NCBI RefSeq assembly: GCF_020166515.1 | Contig: NZ_JAINZT010000006.1 | Location: 1 to 64,000 of the forward strand | Direction: 5' to 3' | From: Robertkochia flava | Lineage (GTDB): Bacteria > Bacteroidota > Bacteroidia > Flavobacteriales > Flavobacteriaceae | Length of the DNA stretch: 64,000 nt | Part shown: positions 34,605 through 44,054 of the stretch, in pieces | Position numbering within the stretch: position 1 is the stretch's first letter | Layout of the letters: the number at the start of each line of letters is the position of its first letter | Notes under the pieces: model-generated | What the model saw: only the letters and a program-made list of their open reading frames with translations | Database searches by the model: none | Told to the model about the DNA's origin: nothing | Translations under genes and position numbers: made by a program

Positions 34605-35595
34605 AATCAAGCTATCAGTAACTTTAGCTGCTTTTAACGTCCAAGACTTTATTCAAGAAAGTATAGGTAGTATTTTAAATCAAACATTTAAGGATTTTGA
34701 ACTTATCTGTATTGATGATGCTTCAGACGACTTAACATCTCAGGTTTTAAAAGAATATGCTGAAGATGATAACAGGATTAAACTTATTCTTAAAAAGGAA
34801 AATCAAGGCTTGGCTGTTGCAAGAAACGAGTCTCTTGAGTTAGCAACAGGAAAATACATCTTGTTTTTAGACGGCGATGATATATACGATAATACACTTT
34901 TTGAAAAAGCTGTTCATTTAGCGGAAAGGGAGAGAAGTGATATGGTTCTTTGGGATTATGTTACTTTTTACAAAAAAGAAGAAATATTCAATTTAAAAAC
35001 TATTCCTTCTGATCTCCTAAAATTAGATGCCAGTAACAAAGTTGCTCTTTTAAATCGGCCAGCGTTTACCTGGGTTAAACTTCTACGAACAGAAAAATTA
35101 AGAGAGCTTAAAATTGATTTTCCAAAAGGATTAACCAGACAAGATATTCCTGTGCATTGGCGTTTGATAACTGAATTAGAAAAAATCTCAATTTTGCCAG
35201 AGCGATTATCCTTTTACCGTCAACAACCTGGAGCCACTACTGCAAAAAAGGACTCCAAATTATTTGATCTGGTTTATATAATGGATATTGTTGAGGGGAA
35301 ATTAAAAGATCAAGGAAATTTCTCTAAGTATAAGCGTGAATTTTATACCCAGCAATTGAATTTTTTTCATGGCATGTTTGATAATATAAAGGATGACTAC
35401 AAACAAAAAGCGTTAGTACTAATTAAAGAGCGGTTGAGTACTGACCATTTAAAATTTTTGAAATCCACAAAATTAGTTCGACCACAAACTAAATATTTCT
35501 TAGAATCTATAAGTGGAAAACCGTTTGCTAGTTTACAATACGCTTCTTGGAAATTTGCCAGGAAAATTTATCGGACCATAAATTCGAATTTATGA
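34597..35595 (+). CDS. family 2 glycosyltransferase (GT-A)
   Basis: 332 residues; it opens KLSVTLAAFNVQDFIQESIGSIL with IDDAS and the DxD-type metal motif FLDGDDIYDN. The C-terminal part is basic and helical without clear membrane spans. Inverting transferase of unknown specificity that would add one sugar to the lipid-linked unit at the inner membrane. Coupled to both neighbours by overlaps (8 bp upstream, ATGA downstream). Confidence 0.85.
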   Translation: MNKIKLSVTLAAFNVQDFIQESIGSILNQTFKDFELICIDDASDDLTSQVLKEYAEDDNRIKLILKKENQGLAVARNESLELATGKYILFLDGDDIYDNTLFEKAVHLAERERSDMVLWDYVTFYKKEEIFNLKTIPSDLLKLDASNKVALLNRPAFTWVKLLRTEKLRELKIDFPKGLTRQDIPVHWRLITELEKISILPERLSFYRQQPGATTAKKDSKLFDLVYIMDIVEGKLKDQGNFSKYKREFYTQQLNFFHGMFDNIKDDYKQKALVLIKERLSTDHLKFLKSTKLVRPQTKYFLESISGKPFASLQYASWKFARKIYRTINSNL

Positions 35596-36524
35596 GAGCC
35601 TATTTGGTAGATCTTAAAAATAATATTCCCTTTTTATATTATTTGTGGAATTTACAACAATGGAAAAAGGGAATTAAAAGTTTAAATAATTTCACAGATG
35701 AAGATTGTATTCTAAAGCTGTATTCATCTTTCAGCGGTAAAACTCCCAATCTTAGTAAGCCCGTTACTTTTAGTGAAAAACTACAATGGCTAAAATTAAA
35801 TTATCACAATCCTATGATGACAGTATGTGCCGATAAATATGAGGTGCGTAGTTATTTATCTGACAAGGGATATGAGGATATTTTAGGAGAAATAATAGGG
35901 GTCTATGACAAAGTAGAAGAAATACAATTGGACTCATTGCCAGAAAAATTTGTTATCAAGGCAACCCATGGGAGCGGATGGAATTTAATATGTACAGATA
36001 AGTCTAAAATTAATTGGTTTTGGTGGCGAAAAATCTTCAAGATTTGGTTAAAGAATAATATTTTTTGGCCAGGGAGAGAGTGGCCATATAAAAATATGAA
36101 ACCCAGGTTAATTGCTGAAAAATATTTAACTGATAAAAGTGGCCAATTAATGGATTATAAATTTTTCTGTTTTAATGGTAAAGCACATTTTATCCAGGCC
36201 AATAAAGGAAGGGGGTCTATAGATCATGCACAGAATTTCTATGATTTGGAATGGAATATTCAACCTTTTGGAAAAGATTTAAAGCCTAGACCGGATATTG
36301 AAATAGAAGCCCCGGAAAATTTAGTTCGAATGATTCAAATTGCTGAAGATCTGGCTGGGGATTTCCCTTTTGTAAGAGTAGATTTTTATGAGGTAGAGGA
36401 TAAAATTATTTTTGGGGAAATGACGTTTTATCCTAAAAGTGGGTTGCCTGATTTTAATCCTATCGAATATGATACTATACTAGGTGAAAAATTAAAACTT
36501 CCAAAATTACATGGGGATGCTTAA
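35592..36524 (+). CDS. ATP-grasp TupA-like polysaccharide protein
   Basis: Start chosen at 35592, where ATGA overlaps the previous stop; an earlier in-frame ATG at 35547 would add 15 residues inside the upstream gene. The 310 residues show the TupA-like ATP-grasp pattern: KPVTFSEKLQWLKLN, then ADKYEVRSYL, the KATHGSGWNL loop, AEKYL, DYKFFCFNGKAHFI and VDFYEVEDKIIFGEMTFYP. These proteins are common in capsule clusters and are often labelled glycosyltransferases, but ATP-dependent ligation (for example, of an amino acid to a sugar acid) is expected from the fold; the substrate is unknown. Confidence 0.8.
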   Translation: MRAYLVDLKNNIPFLYYLWNLQQWKKGIKSLNNFTDEDCILKLYSSFSGKTPNLSKPVTFSEKLQWLKLNYHNPMMTVCADKYEVRSYLSDKGYEDILGEIIGVYDKVEEIQLDSLPEKFVIKATHGSGWNLICTDKSKINWFWWRKIFKIWLKNNIFWPGREWPYKNMKPRLIAEKYLTDKSGQLMDYKFFCFNGKAHFIQANKGRGSIDHAQNFYDLEWNIQPFGKDLKPRPDIEIEAPENLVRMIQIAEDLAGDFPFVRVDFYEVEDKIIFGEMTFYPKSGLPDFNPIEYDTILGEKLKLPKLHGDA

Positions 36525-37671
36525 AGTGTTGCATGTATCCGGTACTATGAACCGTGGTGGTGCTGAGGTTATGATAATGGATGTTTTCAAACAGTTAAGT
36601 GAAGATATTAAGTTTGATTTTCTAATAAATTACAATAAAAGTACAGGAATATTAGAAGGTGATTTTGATAATGATATTAAAGCACTAGGAGGAAATATTT
36701 ATCAGATTCCGACGCAATGGGAAATAGGGCCATTAAAATATTTTTCAGAATTTAAAAAGGTAATTGACAAAGCCAAGCCTGATATTGTTCATATTCATAT
36801 GAATAGTAAGTCTGGTATTATAGCCTGGGCCGCGAAAAAAGCTGGAATTAAGTGCGTTATTACACATGCCCATGCAGATATTAAGTTTAGAGGTAACTTT
36901 GCTTACCGATTTATATCTAATATTGAGATGAAGTTTCAAAAGATCCTAATACAAAAGTATTCTGATCAATTTTGGGGATGTTCCGAACAAGCAAATGATA
37001 GTTTATTTGGCATAAGTAAAGATAAAAACAAATCTTCAAGGATTATCAAAAACGCTATCGATTCACAATCATTTTTGGAAGTCGATCAAGGTGAAGTGAA
37101 AAAATTGAAGTTGTCCTATGACCTAAGTGAAGAAACCTTAGTTCTTGGAAATGTTGGTAGGATAGTGCCTCATAAAAATTTATTATTCATCATTGAAATA
37201 CTAAATGAACTAAATAAGAGGAATGTCAATTTTAAATTTGTATATGCCGGAAGAGCAGATGATAAGGATTATCTAGAAAGTGTCAATAATAAAATTAAGG
37301 ACATCGGCATAGATGATAAGGTAATCTACCTGGGATTGAGGAATGATATCCCTGTAGTGATGAATAGTTTTGATATTTTTTTAGGACCTGCGCTAAGGGA
37401 AGGTTTTGGACTTGTAGCTGTCGAGGCTCAGGCAGCCGGTGTCCCAGCTCTATTATATAAAGGTTTTCCTCAAGATGTAGATATGAACATAGGTCTTGTG
37501 AATTTCATTGATTCCTTTAATGTTCATAAATGGGTGGATTTAATTTTGTTAAACAAAAGCAGAAAGAGCGATGATAAAGATTCGATAATTAAAAGCATCA
37601 AGGAGAACGGTTTTGATAGTTTTTCAAATTCGCAAATTATTGAATCTTATTATAAAAAATGTGTTAAATAG
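36511..37671 (+). CDS. glycosyltransferase, GT4 family
   Basis: 386 residues (or 384 from the ATG at 36517). It has an N-terminal LKVLHVSGTMNRGGAEVMIMD typical of retaining GT4 enzymes, HIHMNSKSGIIAWAAKKAGI, and a C-terminal domain with NVGRIVPHKNLLFIIEIL and the E-x7-E motif REGFGLVAVEAQAAGVPALL. A GT-B transferase for one of the sugars of the repeat unit. It overlaps the ATP-grasp gene by 14 bp and is followed by a 170-bp AT-rich gap. Confidence 0.88.
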   Translation: MGMLKVLHVSGTMNRGGAEVMIMDVFKQLSEDIKFDFLINYNKSTGILEGDFDNDIKALGGNIYQIPTQWEIGPLKYFSEFKKVIDKAKPDIVHIHMNSKSGIIAWAAKKAGIKCVITHAHADIKFRGNFAYRFISNIEMKFQKILIQKYSDQFWGCSEQANDSLFGISKDKNKSSRIIKNAIDSQSFLEVDQGEVKKLKLSYDLSEETLVLGNVGRIVPHKNLLFIIEILNELNKRNVNFKFVYAGRADDKDYLESVNNKIKDIGIDDKVIYLGLRNDIPVVMNSFDIFLGPALREGFGLVAVEAQAAGVPALLYKGFPQDVDMNIGLVNFIDSFNVHKWVDLILLNKSRKSDDKDSIIKSIKENGFDSFSNSQIIESYYKKCVK

Positions 37672-37843
37672 GATTTGTTCATTGAGGTATTGACTCTTAA
37701 GTAGGCCAGAATCTATTTAACGCTATATATCAATTATTAAGTGCAAATTTTATTCCATATCAGTCTTTTAACCAACCTGATTTTTTTGCTAGGAGATGCA
37801 CTAATTATAGAATAGCAAAGATTTAGGCTTAGTAACAATAACC

Positions 37844-38977
37844 ATGAAGTGTGAAATTGTAATTTGTGGGGATATCTGTCCAACTAAGGATACATTAAGA
37901 TATTTTGAGGCTGGACGCCCGGAACCACTTTTTAATGACTTACTCTCTGTTTTTGAAAATGCTGATCTGGTGCTGGGTAATCTAGAGTTTGTGTTAACTG
38001 ATAACCCCAAACCAATTGTAAAAGCAGGTCCAATTCTTCATGGTTCTACAAAATGTATTGATGTTTTAAAGAGTTCAGGGTTTAATTTATTGAGTTTAGC
38101 AAACAATCATATTAAAGATTGTGGAGAAGAGGGTGTAAAATCCACTCTTGAAGCTTGCCGTGAAGTCAATATTGATACACTTGGGGCAGGAGCTAATTTA
38201 GAGGAAGCGAAGAAACCTTATTTGAAAGAAATAAATGGTTTTAAAATTGGCATTTTGTCCTTCGCAGAACAAGAGTTTAATTGTGCTTCTGAAAATGAAT
38301 ATGGGGCTAATTTCTTCGATCCTTATGAGGATTTAGATCTTATCGAAGATGTTAAAAGGGAAGTAGATTACCTTGTTATATTGTATCATGGAGGTGTAGA
38401 GTATTATGAATATCCCAGTCCTCAACTTCAAAAAAAGTGCAGGAGATTTGTAGATAAGGGGGCCGATTTTGTAACATGTCAACACAGTCATTGTATCGGA
38501 ACTATAGAAAATTATCAAGATAAAAGTATACTTTATGGCCAGGGTAATACTGTTTTTGGTTTTCGGGAAGGTGATGATTCGTGGAATCAGGGTTTAGTTG
38601 TTAAACTAAACCTTGTAAGGGATGAAATAGGTATAACTAATAACATCAATCTGATTCCAATCCAGGCTGCAAATAAAGGAATACGACTTATAGATAAGGA
38701 TAATTCAAAAAAACTTCTCAAAGCTTTATTTCTACGTTCCTCTACATTGTCTGATAAGGAATTTATCCAAACATCATGGGAGCATTTCTGTGGAAAGAAA
38801 AAACACCTCTACATACCATGGTTGTTTGGATTTAACCGGTATTTAATTCATTTAAATCGAATTTCACAAAATTCTATAGTAAATCTTCTTTTTGGTAAAA
38901 AACAAAAGGCAGTTTCTCATAACATCATTCGATGTGAGGCTCATAACGAGGTAATTCAAGAACTGTTAAAGGACTAG
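37844..38977 (+). CDS. CapA-family protein (PGA_cap, metallophosphatase fold)
   Basis: 377 residues with no signal peptide seen. The metallophosphatase-like motifs are VICGDICPTKDT, NADLVLGNLEFVL, LSLANNHIKDCGEEGV, ILYHGGVEYYEYPS and CQHSHCIG, the usual CapA pattern of D-x-N-H-H ligands. CapA of Bacillus takes part in poly-gamma-glutamate export or anchoring; homologues inside polysaccharide clusters are of uncertain function. No pgsB/C partners occur here, so a role in polysaccharide modification is more likely than polyglutamate synthesis. Confidence 0.8.
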   Translation: MKCEIVICGDICPTKDTLRYFEAGRPEPLFNDLLSVFENADLVLGNLEFVLTDNPKPIVKAGPILHGSTKCIDVLKSSGFNLLSLANNHIKDCGEEGVKSTLEACREVNIDTLGAGANLEEAKKPYLKEINGFKIGILSFAEQEFNCASENEYGANFFDPYEDLDLIEDVKREVDYLVILYHGGVEYYEYPSPQLQKKCRRFVDKGADFVTCQHSHCIGTIENYQDKSILYGQGNTVFGFREGDDSWNQGLVVKLNLVRDEIGITNNINLIPIQAANKGIRLIDKDNSKKLLKALFLRSSTLSDKEFIQTSWEHFCGKKKHLYIPWLFGFNRYLIHLNRISQNSIVNLLFGKKQKAVSHNIIRCEAHNEVIQELLKD

Positions 38978-38988
38978 TAAACGATTCG

Positions 38989-40059
38989 ATGCTACTACCG
39001 TATTATGTATTATTATTAGTTGTTGTTTGGGTTTTAAATAGCTCATTATCAAAAAAAAAGAGTTTAAGCTTTTTTTCTTTTCCTTTTATTTTTTCAGGTA
39101 TTCTATTAGTTCTTTTTGCGGGATTGAGGTCGAGTGAAGTTGGTACCGATACAAATAACTACGTAGGGATATACAATAATTTCAGCTATTACACTGATTC
39201 TATTTTTGAAATAGAAAGTACTATTGAAATTGGGTATTGGATTTTGCAGAAAGTGGCTTTATTCTTTTCTTCAGAGTACTATGCATTACTAATCGCGATT
39301 GCCTTTCTCTCGGTATTCCCAATGTTGTATGTACTTAAAAAGTTTTCGAAGAATGTTACATTATCCGTATTCATTTACATTACTATTGCCAGTTACCTGG
39401 TATTTTTTAATGCAGGTAGGCAAGGTATTGCGATTGGAATTTCTTCTCTTTCGTTGATTTTCCTTCTAAAAAGAAATATGATTGCATATTTTATGTGTAT
39501 CGCTTTTGCATCATTGTTTCATAACACAGCTTTAATCATGCTTCCTTTTTACTTCATTTTAAACAGGGAAGTGAAATTGAAAAATATCTTGATTTATCTA
39601 TTCTTAGGGGGGGGAAGTATCTCTTTTCTTGGTTATTTATTGTCAGTTTTTAGCACAGATGTTGAGGCAAGGTACGCTGTTTACGAAAATAGAGGGGCCA
39701 CCGGCGGGTATCTTTTGGCATTATTTTTCAATTTGACTACGGTTATATTATTCAATTTCAGAAAAAGAATTACAAAAGAGAACCTGAATCGTTATGACAT
39801 TTATTTAAATTATAGTTTGTTTGTTTCCATAATTTATTTGTTGGTTGTTTTTACGGGAATCGATGTGAATTTTATGAGATTGTCAAATTATTTTATGCTG
39901 GGCTACATATTGATTTGGCCTTTAGTTTTTGAAGATGTTAAATACTTTAAAAATCACGCAATAAAATTAATGTTTGTGTTAGTACATCTGTTGTTTTATG
40001 GAATTTATCTATACAAAATGTCTAATCTTGTCCCCTACAGCTTAAATCCTAATTTATAA
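38989..40059 (+). CDS. wzy: EpsG-like polysaccharide polymerase (Wzy)
   Basis: 356 residues with about ten predicted membrane segments and a central loop. GLRSSEVGTDTNNYVGIYNN near residue 45 is the characteristic RS..VGTDT.NY motif of the EpsG family, and FNAGRQGIAIGISSLSLIFL is a second family motif. It would link flipped repeat units in the periplasm. It starts 11 bp after the CapA gene. Sequence conservation among polymerases is low, so the gene symbol is by role. Confidence 0.85.
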   Translation: MLLPYYVLLLVVVWVLNSSLSKKKSLSFFSFPFIFSGILLVLFAGLRSSEVGTDTNNYVGIYNNFSYYTDSIFEIESTIEIGYWILQKVALFFSSEYYALLIAIAFLSVFPMLYVLKKFSKNVTLSVFIYITIASYLVFFNAGRQGIAIGISSLSLIFLLKRNMIAYFMCIAFASLFHNTALIMLPFYFILNREVKLKNILIYLFLGGGSISFLGYLLSVFSTDVEARYAVYENRGATGGYLLALFFNLTTVILFNFRKRITKENLNRYDIYLNYSLFVSIIYLLVVFTGIDVNFMRLSNYFMLGYILIWPLVFEDVKYFKNHAIKLMFVLVHLLFYGIYLYKMSNLVPYSLNPNL

Positions 40060-40062
40060 AAT

Positions 40063-40935
40063 ATGGCCATTTCCATAGCAATACCATTTTACGACGCTGA
40101 AGAATTCTTACTTGACGCTATTCGGTCAGTATTTGCTCAAACTTTTCAGGATTGGGAGTTGATCTTAATAGACGATGGATCTACAGATGGATCTTTAGAG
40201 TTAGCAAGATCTATAAAGGATCCCAGAGTAAAAGTAATTTCTGACGGAGAAAATAAGCGCCTGGCAGCCAGATTAAATGAAGTGGCCAAAATTGCTAAAT
40301 ACGATATTATAGCAAGAATGGATGCTGACGATCTGATGTTACCTAAAAGAATAGAAACTCAATTTGAAATTCTCAAAAATAACCCTGAGTTGGATATTGT
40401 TACCACTGGAGTTTTTTCAGTAGCGAATAACTTATCTCTAAAAGGCGCAAGAGGAGAGAGTTTTGAAAATCCTTCATTCAGAGATATTATAACAAAAAAA
40501 GTGAATGTCATTCATGCAGCAATGCTTGTGAAAAAATCCTGGTATCAACGTAACTGTTATGATGAAAGTTTAAAAATTGCACAGGATTATGATTTATGGG
40601 TAAGAAGTGCGTTGAAAGAGGATTTTAAAATTAAATCAATAAAGGATTCATTGTATATCTATCGGGAAGAAGGTAATGTTTCTTTAGATAAATTATTGCG
40701 TGCCTATAAGAACGAAAGGAAAATGTTGTTTAGATACATTTCTCCATTGTCATTGTTTTTAATTTTTAAATCTTATTTAAAAACGATTTATGTCATTTAC
40801 AAAAATAAAAGAGGAGGATTGCATGAGTTATTAAAAAGGCGAAATAAGACTGAAATAGATCTTAAACAAAGAGAGCTATATTCTGAGGCTTTAAAAGAGA
40901 TCAAACTTACCAGGATTCCCGGCCTGGATAATTAA
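40063..40935 (+). CDS. family 2 glycosyltransferase (GT-A)
   Basis: 290 residues with ISIAIPFYDAEEFLLDAIRSV at the start, LILIDDGSTDGSLEL, and MDADDLMLPKRIETQ as the DxD region. HAAMLVKKSWYQRNCYDESLK and AQDYDLWVRSA are the usual C-terminal catalytic-base motifs of this family. Adds one sugar of unknown identity. It begins 3 bp after the polymerase gene. Confidence 0.9.
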   Translation: MAISIAIPFYDAEEFLLDAIRSVFAQTFQDWELILIDDGSTDGSLELARSIKDPRVKVISDGENKRLAARLNEVAKIAKYDIIARMDADDLMLPKRIETQFEILKNNPELDIVTTGVFSVANNLSLKGARGESFENPSFRDIITKKVNVIHAAMLVKKSWYQRNCYDESLKIAQDYDLWVRSALKEDFKIKSIKDSLYIYREEGNVSLDKLLRAYKNERKMLFRYISPLSLFLIFKSYLKTIYVIYKNKRGGLHELLKRRNKTEIDLKQRELYSEALKEIKLTRIPGLDN

Positions 40936-40948
40936 AAAATACATTTTA

Positions 40949-42142
40949 GTGAAGCATACTGACTCAGCAAGTTTCAAGTTATTACATGTCTTTTCTTCTC
41001 CGATGTCTCCTTATTATTTTATGGAAGGGCAATTGCAGTATATGATGTCGAGAGGAGTAGAAGCACATATTGTAATACCAAAGGATACGTTCTACTTACC
41101 AAAAATTAAGGAAAGAGATGAGAATGTTAAGATTCATCATATTCCTTTGGAAAGAAAGATATATCCATTTAGGGATTTTCAGAGCCTGATCAGTTTAATT
41201 TTAATTATTGTAAAAATTAAACCCGATATTATTCACTTACATACACCCAAGGCTTCTTTTTTAGGAGCATTAGCAAGCAGATTGTTATTTAGAAAAAACA
41301 TCATTTATCACATGCATGGTCTTATTTCATCAAGAGGAAACAAGATCGATAAAGGTTTAATGTTTTATCTTGAAAAGTTAACGTGTAAATTATCTCATAA
41401 GGTACTTGCTGTTAGTCCAAGTCTTCAAAGGTTAGCAATTGAGAATTCCATTTGTAGTGCATCTAAAATTAAGGTGATTGGCAAAGGTTCAATAAATGGT
41501 ATTGATACTAATGAACGATTTAATCCAGAGAATGTAGTTTCTACCCAATTTTCATATTTACGTGATTCAGGAAAATTTGTAATAGGGTTTATTGGCCGTT
41601 TGAATGAGGATAAAGGAATCACGGACTTTTTGGATGTCGTTTCCTCTCTATCTACATCTAATAATATTTTAGGAGTTATAGTAGGTCCTAACGAAATGGG
41701 GGGGGAATATGAAAACCTCGTAAAATCTTATAAAACCTTGTCTTCTGATAATCTGTTATTGCTGGATGAAATTACACATCCCGAAAAGATTTTAAAAAGT
41801 TTTGATGTTCTATTATTTCCATCCAGAAGGGAAGGTTTTGGGTTGGTAGCAGCAGAAGCAAGTTCTATGGAGGTTCCTGTTGTTGCATACAAAATTACAG
41901 GAATCATGGATGTTATCGAAGACGGCGTAACAGGTAAGCTTGTAGATTATATGGATACGGTAGGATTAGTTAACGCTATTCAGAGCTATATCGATAAACC
42001 TGAAGAAAAAGTTTTACATGGAGCACAGGGACGTATAAGAATTCAAAAACTTTATACTAGGGAACAGTTGTGGCATGAGCTATTTGCAATGTACAATACT
42101 CTTATAACAGATATTAATTCAGCCCATGTTGTAAGTTCTTAA
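40949..42142 (+). CDS. glycosyltransferase, GT4 family
   Basis: 397 residues from a GTG start. The N-terminal KLLHVFSSPMSPYYFMEGQL and HLHTPKASFLGALASRLL, and the C-terminal IGFIGRLNEDKGITDFLDVV plus SRREGFGLVAAEASSMEVPVVAYK (E-x7-E), are standard for GT4 enzymes resembling PglA/WbpY-like transferases. If the primer is a bacillosamine-type sugar, an enzyme of this class often adds the second residue, but specificity cannot be read from the sequence. Confidence 0.88.
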   Translation: MKHTDSASFKLLHVFSSPMSPYYFMEGQLQYMMSRGVEAHIVIPKDTFYLPKIKERDENVKIHHIPLERKIYPFRDFQSLISLILIIVKIKPDIIHLHTPKASFLGALASRLLFRKNIIYHMHGLISSRGNKIDKGLMFYLEKLTCKLSHKVLAVSPSLQRLAIENSICSASKIKVIGKGSINGIDTNERFNPENVVSTQFSYLRDSGKFVIGFIGRLNEDKGITDFLDVVSSLSTSNNILGVIVGPNEMGGEYENLVKSYKTLSSDNLLLLDEITHPEKILKSFDVLLFPSRREGFGLVAAEASSMEVPVVAYKITGIMDVIEDGVTGKLVDYMDTVGLVNAIQSYIDKPEEKVLHGAQGRIRIQKLYTREQLWHELFAMYNTLITDINSAHVVSS

Positions 42143-42151
42143 AATAAAGTA

Positions 42152-42775
42152 ATGAAGAAACTAGTTGATGATTTAAAAAATATAATTATAGGGTATAGCG
42201 GCCATGCTTATGGAGTGATCGAAGCAGCAATGCATACCCGAAACTGTTTTACCGGGTATTGCGACCTGAATGAAGCAAAAGCCAATCCATACGCTTTAAA
42301 CTTTGAAGGACTCGAAACTAAAGAAGTACTTGATGCGAATAATTGGTTTATTGGGATTGGAGACAACCTCAAAAGGGAAAAACTGTATTACCAATTTAAA
42401 GATTGTGGTCAGCTTATAAATGTTCTTTCGCGAAGTGCTCATATTTCCTCCAGTGCAACTTTAAGTAAGGGAATCTTCGTTGGACCTAACACTATAGTTC
42501 ATTCGCTAGCAAAAATAGGGATTGGGGTTATCATTAATTCAGGTTCAATCGTAGAGCACGAATGCACAATAGGAGCCTTTTCTCATATTGCTCCTGGTGC
42601 TGTATTGCTCGGTGATGTTACTATTGGTAAACGTTGCCTGATAGGTGCTAATGCTGCTATAAAACCCGGTGTTTCTATCTGTGATGATGTGATTATTGGG
42701 ATGGGAGCGGTTGTTACACAAGATATTAATAAGCCAGGAGTATATATCGGATCTCCGGCGATTCTTAAACCATAA
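42152..42775 (+). CDS. NeuD/PglD-type sugar N-acetyltransferase
   Basis: 207 residues: an N-terminal Rossmann-like UDP-sugar binding part (IIGYSGHAYGVIEAA) and a C-terminal left-handed beta-helix of hexapeptide repeats (IGVIINSGSIVEHECTIGAF, the His region, ending VIIGMGAVVTQDINKPGVYIG). PglD-type enzymes acetylate the 4-amino group of UDP-4-amino-4,6-dideoxy-GlcNAc, which fits the aminotransferase and dehydratase genes that follow. It is the last gene of the AT-rich cassette. Confidence 0.85.
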   Translation: MKKLVDDLKNIIIGYSGHAYGVIEAAMHTRNCFTGYCDLNEAKANPYALNFEGLETKEVLDANNWFIGIGDNLKREKLYYQFKDCGQLINVLSRSAHISSSATLSKGIFVGPNTIVHSLAKIGIGVIINSGSIVEHECTIGAFSHIAPGAVLLGDVTIGKRCLIGANAAIKPGVSICDDVIIGMGAVVTQDINKPGVYIGSPAILKP

Positions 42776-42908
42776 AAAGGTGTAAGTTGTCATACTTCGC
42801 TAAAGCTTCGTATGATAAAAGTTAGTGGTGCCTGCCTGCCATTACCTCAAGGTAGGCAGGACTTGTTAGTTATGTCTCACCACATTCACAATTCACAATT
42901 GAAATAAT
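42776..42908. repeat. short repeat spacer at composition boundary
   Basis: GCCTGCCTGCCATTACCTCA followed by AGGTAGGCAGG is a palindromic element (42830-42860), and CACAATTCACAATTG precedes the next gene. A+T content falls visibly on its right side. Confidence 0.6.
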
Positions 42909-44054
42909 ATGATTCCCTTATCAATCCCTGAACTCAACGGCAACGAATGGACCTATGTCAAGGAATGCCTGGACACCGGATGGATCTCTTCTGCCGGGGC
43001 TTATGTAACCAAATTCGAAGATATGGTTGCGGAGTACTGTTGTGCCAAATACGGCATCGCCTGTATGAACGGTACAGTTGGCCTGCATGTCGCCCAGATC
43101 GTTTCCGGGGTTACTGCAGACGACCATGTGATCGCACCTAATATTACCTTTATTGCTACCCTGAATGCTATTAAGTATACCGGGGCCCAGCCAATCCTGA
43201 TCGATGTGGATCCGGGGAGTTGGCAGATGGATCTGGAGCTGCTCGAAGAATTTCTCGCAGAGGGATGCGAGATGCGGGAAGAGGGAGGCGAGACTTTTAC
43301 CTTTAATAAGAAGACCGGGAAGCGAATTAAAGCGATCATGCCGGTGCACGTGCTGGGGAATATGGGTGATATGGATCGCCTTATAACCATAGCAGAAAAG
43401 TACCATCTGGATATCATCGAAGATACCACGGAGGCCCTTGGGTCAACCTTTAAAGGGCAGCATGCCGGGACCTTTGGCAAGCTGGGGGTATTTTCCTTTA
43501 ACGGGAACAAGATCATCTCCACCGGGGGTGGTGGAGTCATTGTTACCGATGATGAGGAACTGGCCAAACGCGCCAAACACCTTACCACCCAGGCTAAGAC
43601 TTCTGCCATGGAATATATTCATGACGAGATCGGTTATAACTACCGCCTGGTGAATGTGCTGGCTGCTATCGGAGTGGCCCAAATGGAACAATTTCCCGAG
43701 ATCCTGAAAAAGAAACACACCATGGATGCCTTTTACAGGGAGCAACTTAAGGGCGTCGGAGATATTCAATTCCAGGAAGTCACGTCTGGGGTTGAAGCTA
43801 ACGGCTGGCTGTTTACCTTTAAAACGTCTCGCATGCGGGAGCTGTTGGATTATTTGAATGCCAATGGGGTGCAATCGCGTCCGTTCTGGATGCCTATGAA
43901 TCAGCTGTCCATGTTTACTGAAGAGATCTATATCACCAAAGAAGACCATTCGAATTCGGTGTACGAGCAGTGCATCTCCATCCCCAGCTCGGCAGGGATC
44001 ACCCAACAACAACTGGAAACCGTAGTACAAACCATAAAGCAATTTTACGAGTAA
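42909..44054 (+). CDS. LegC/PglE-type UDP-4-keto-sugar aminotransferase
   Basis: 381-residue DegT-family PLP enzyme. It starts IPLSIPELNGNEWTYVKECL, includes GTVGLHVAQIVSGV and APNITFIATLNAIKYTGAQP, and uses Lys201 (FNGNKIISTGGGG) as the probable Schiff-base lysine. A region with charged inserts (about residues 112-140) is typical of the LegC subgroup. Expected to aminate UDP-4-keto-6-deoxy-GlcNAc made by the next gene. It abuts the dehydratase gene with no gap (stop 44054, ATG 44055). Confidence 0.88.
   Translation: MIPLSIPELNGNEWTYVKECLDTGWISSAGAYVTKFEDMVAEYCCAKYGIACMNGTVGLHVAQIVSGVTADDHVIAPNITFIATLNAIKYTGAQPILIDVDPGSWQMDLELLEEFLAEGCEMREEGGETFTFNKKTGKRIKAIMPVHVLGNMGDMDRLITIAEKYHLDIIEDTTEALGSTFKGQHAGTFGKLGVFSFNGNKIISTGGGGVIVTDDEELAKRAKHLTTQAKTSAMEYIHDEIGYNYRLVNVLAAIGVAQMEQFPEILKKKHTMDAFYREQLKGVGDIQFQEVTSGVEANGWLFTFKTSRMRELLDYLNANGVQSRPFWMPMNQLSMFTEEIYITKEDHSNSVYEQCISIPSSAGITQQQLETVVQTIKQFYE

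Larger units (their letters stand above)
29503..42775. other. AT-rich, serotype-type biosynthetic cassette
   Basis: rfbA to the PglD-like gene (and most clearly wzx to that gene) is visibly richer in A+T, with A/T-ending codons, than rfbB before it and the LegC-like gene after it. Genes overlap tightly and include the polymerase, flippase and all GT genes, the parts that usually differ between strains. Confidence 0.7.
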
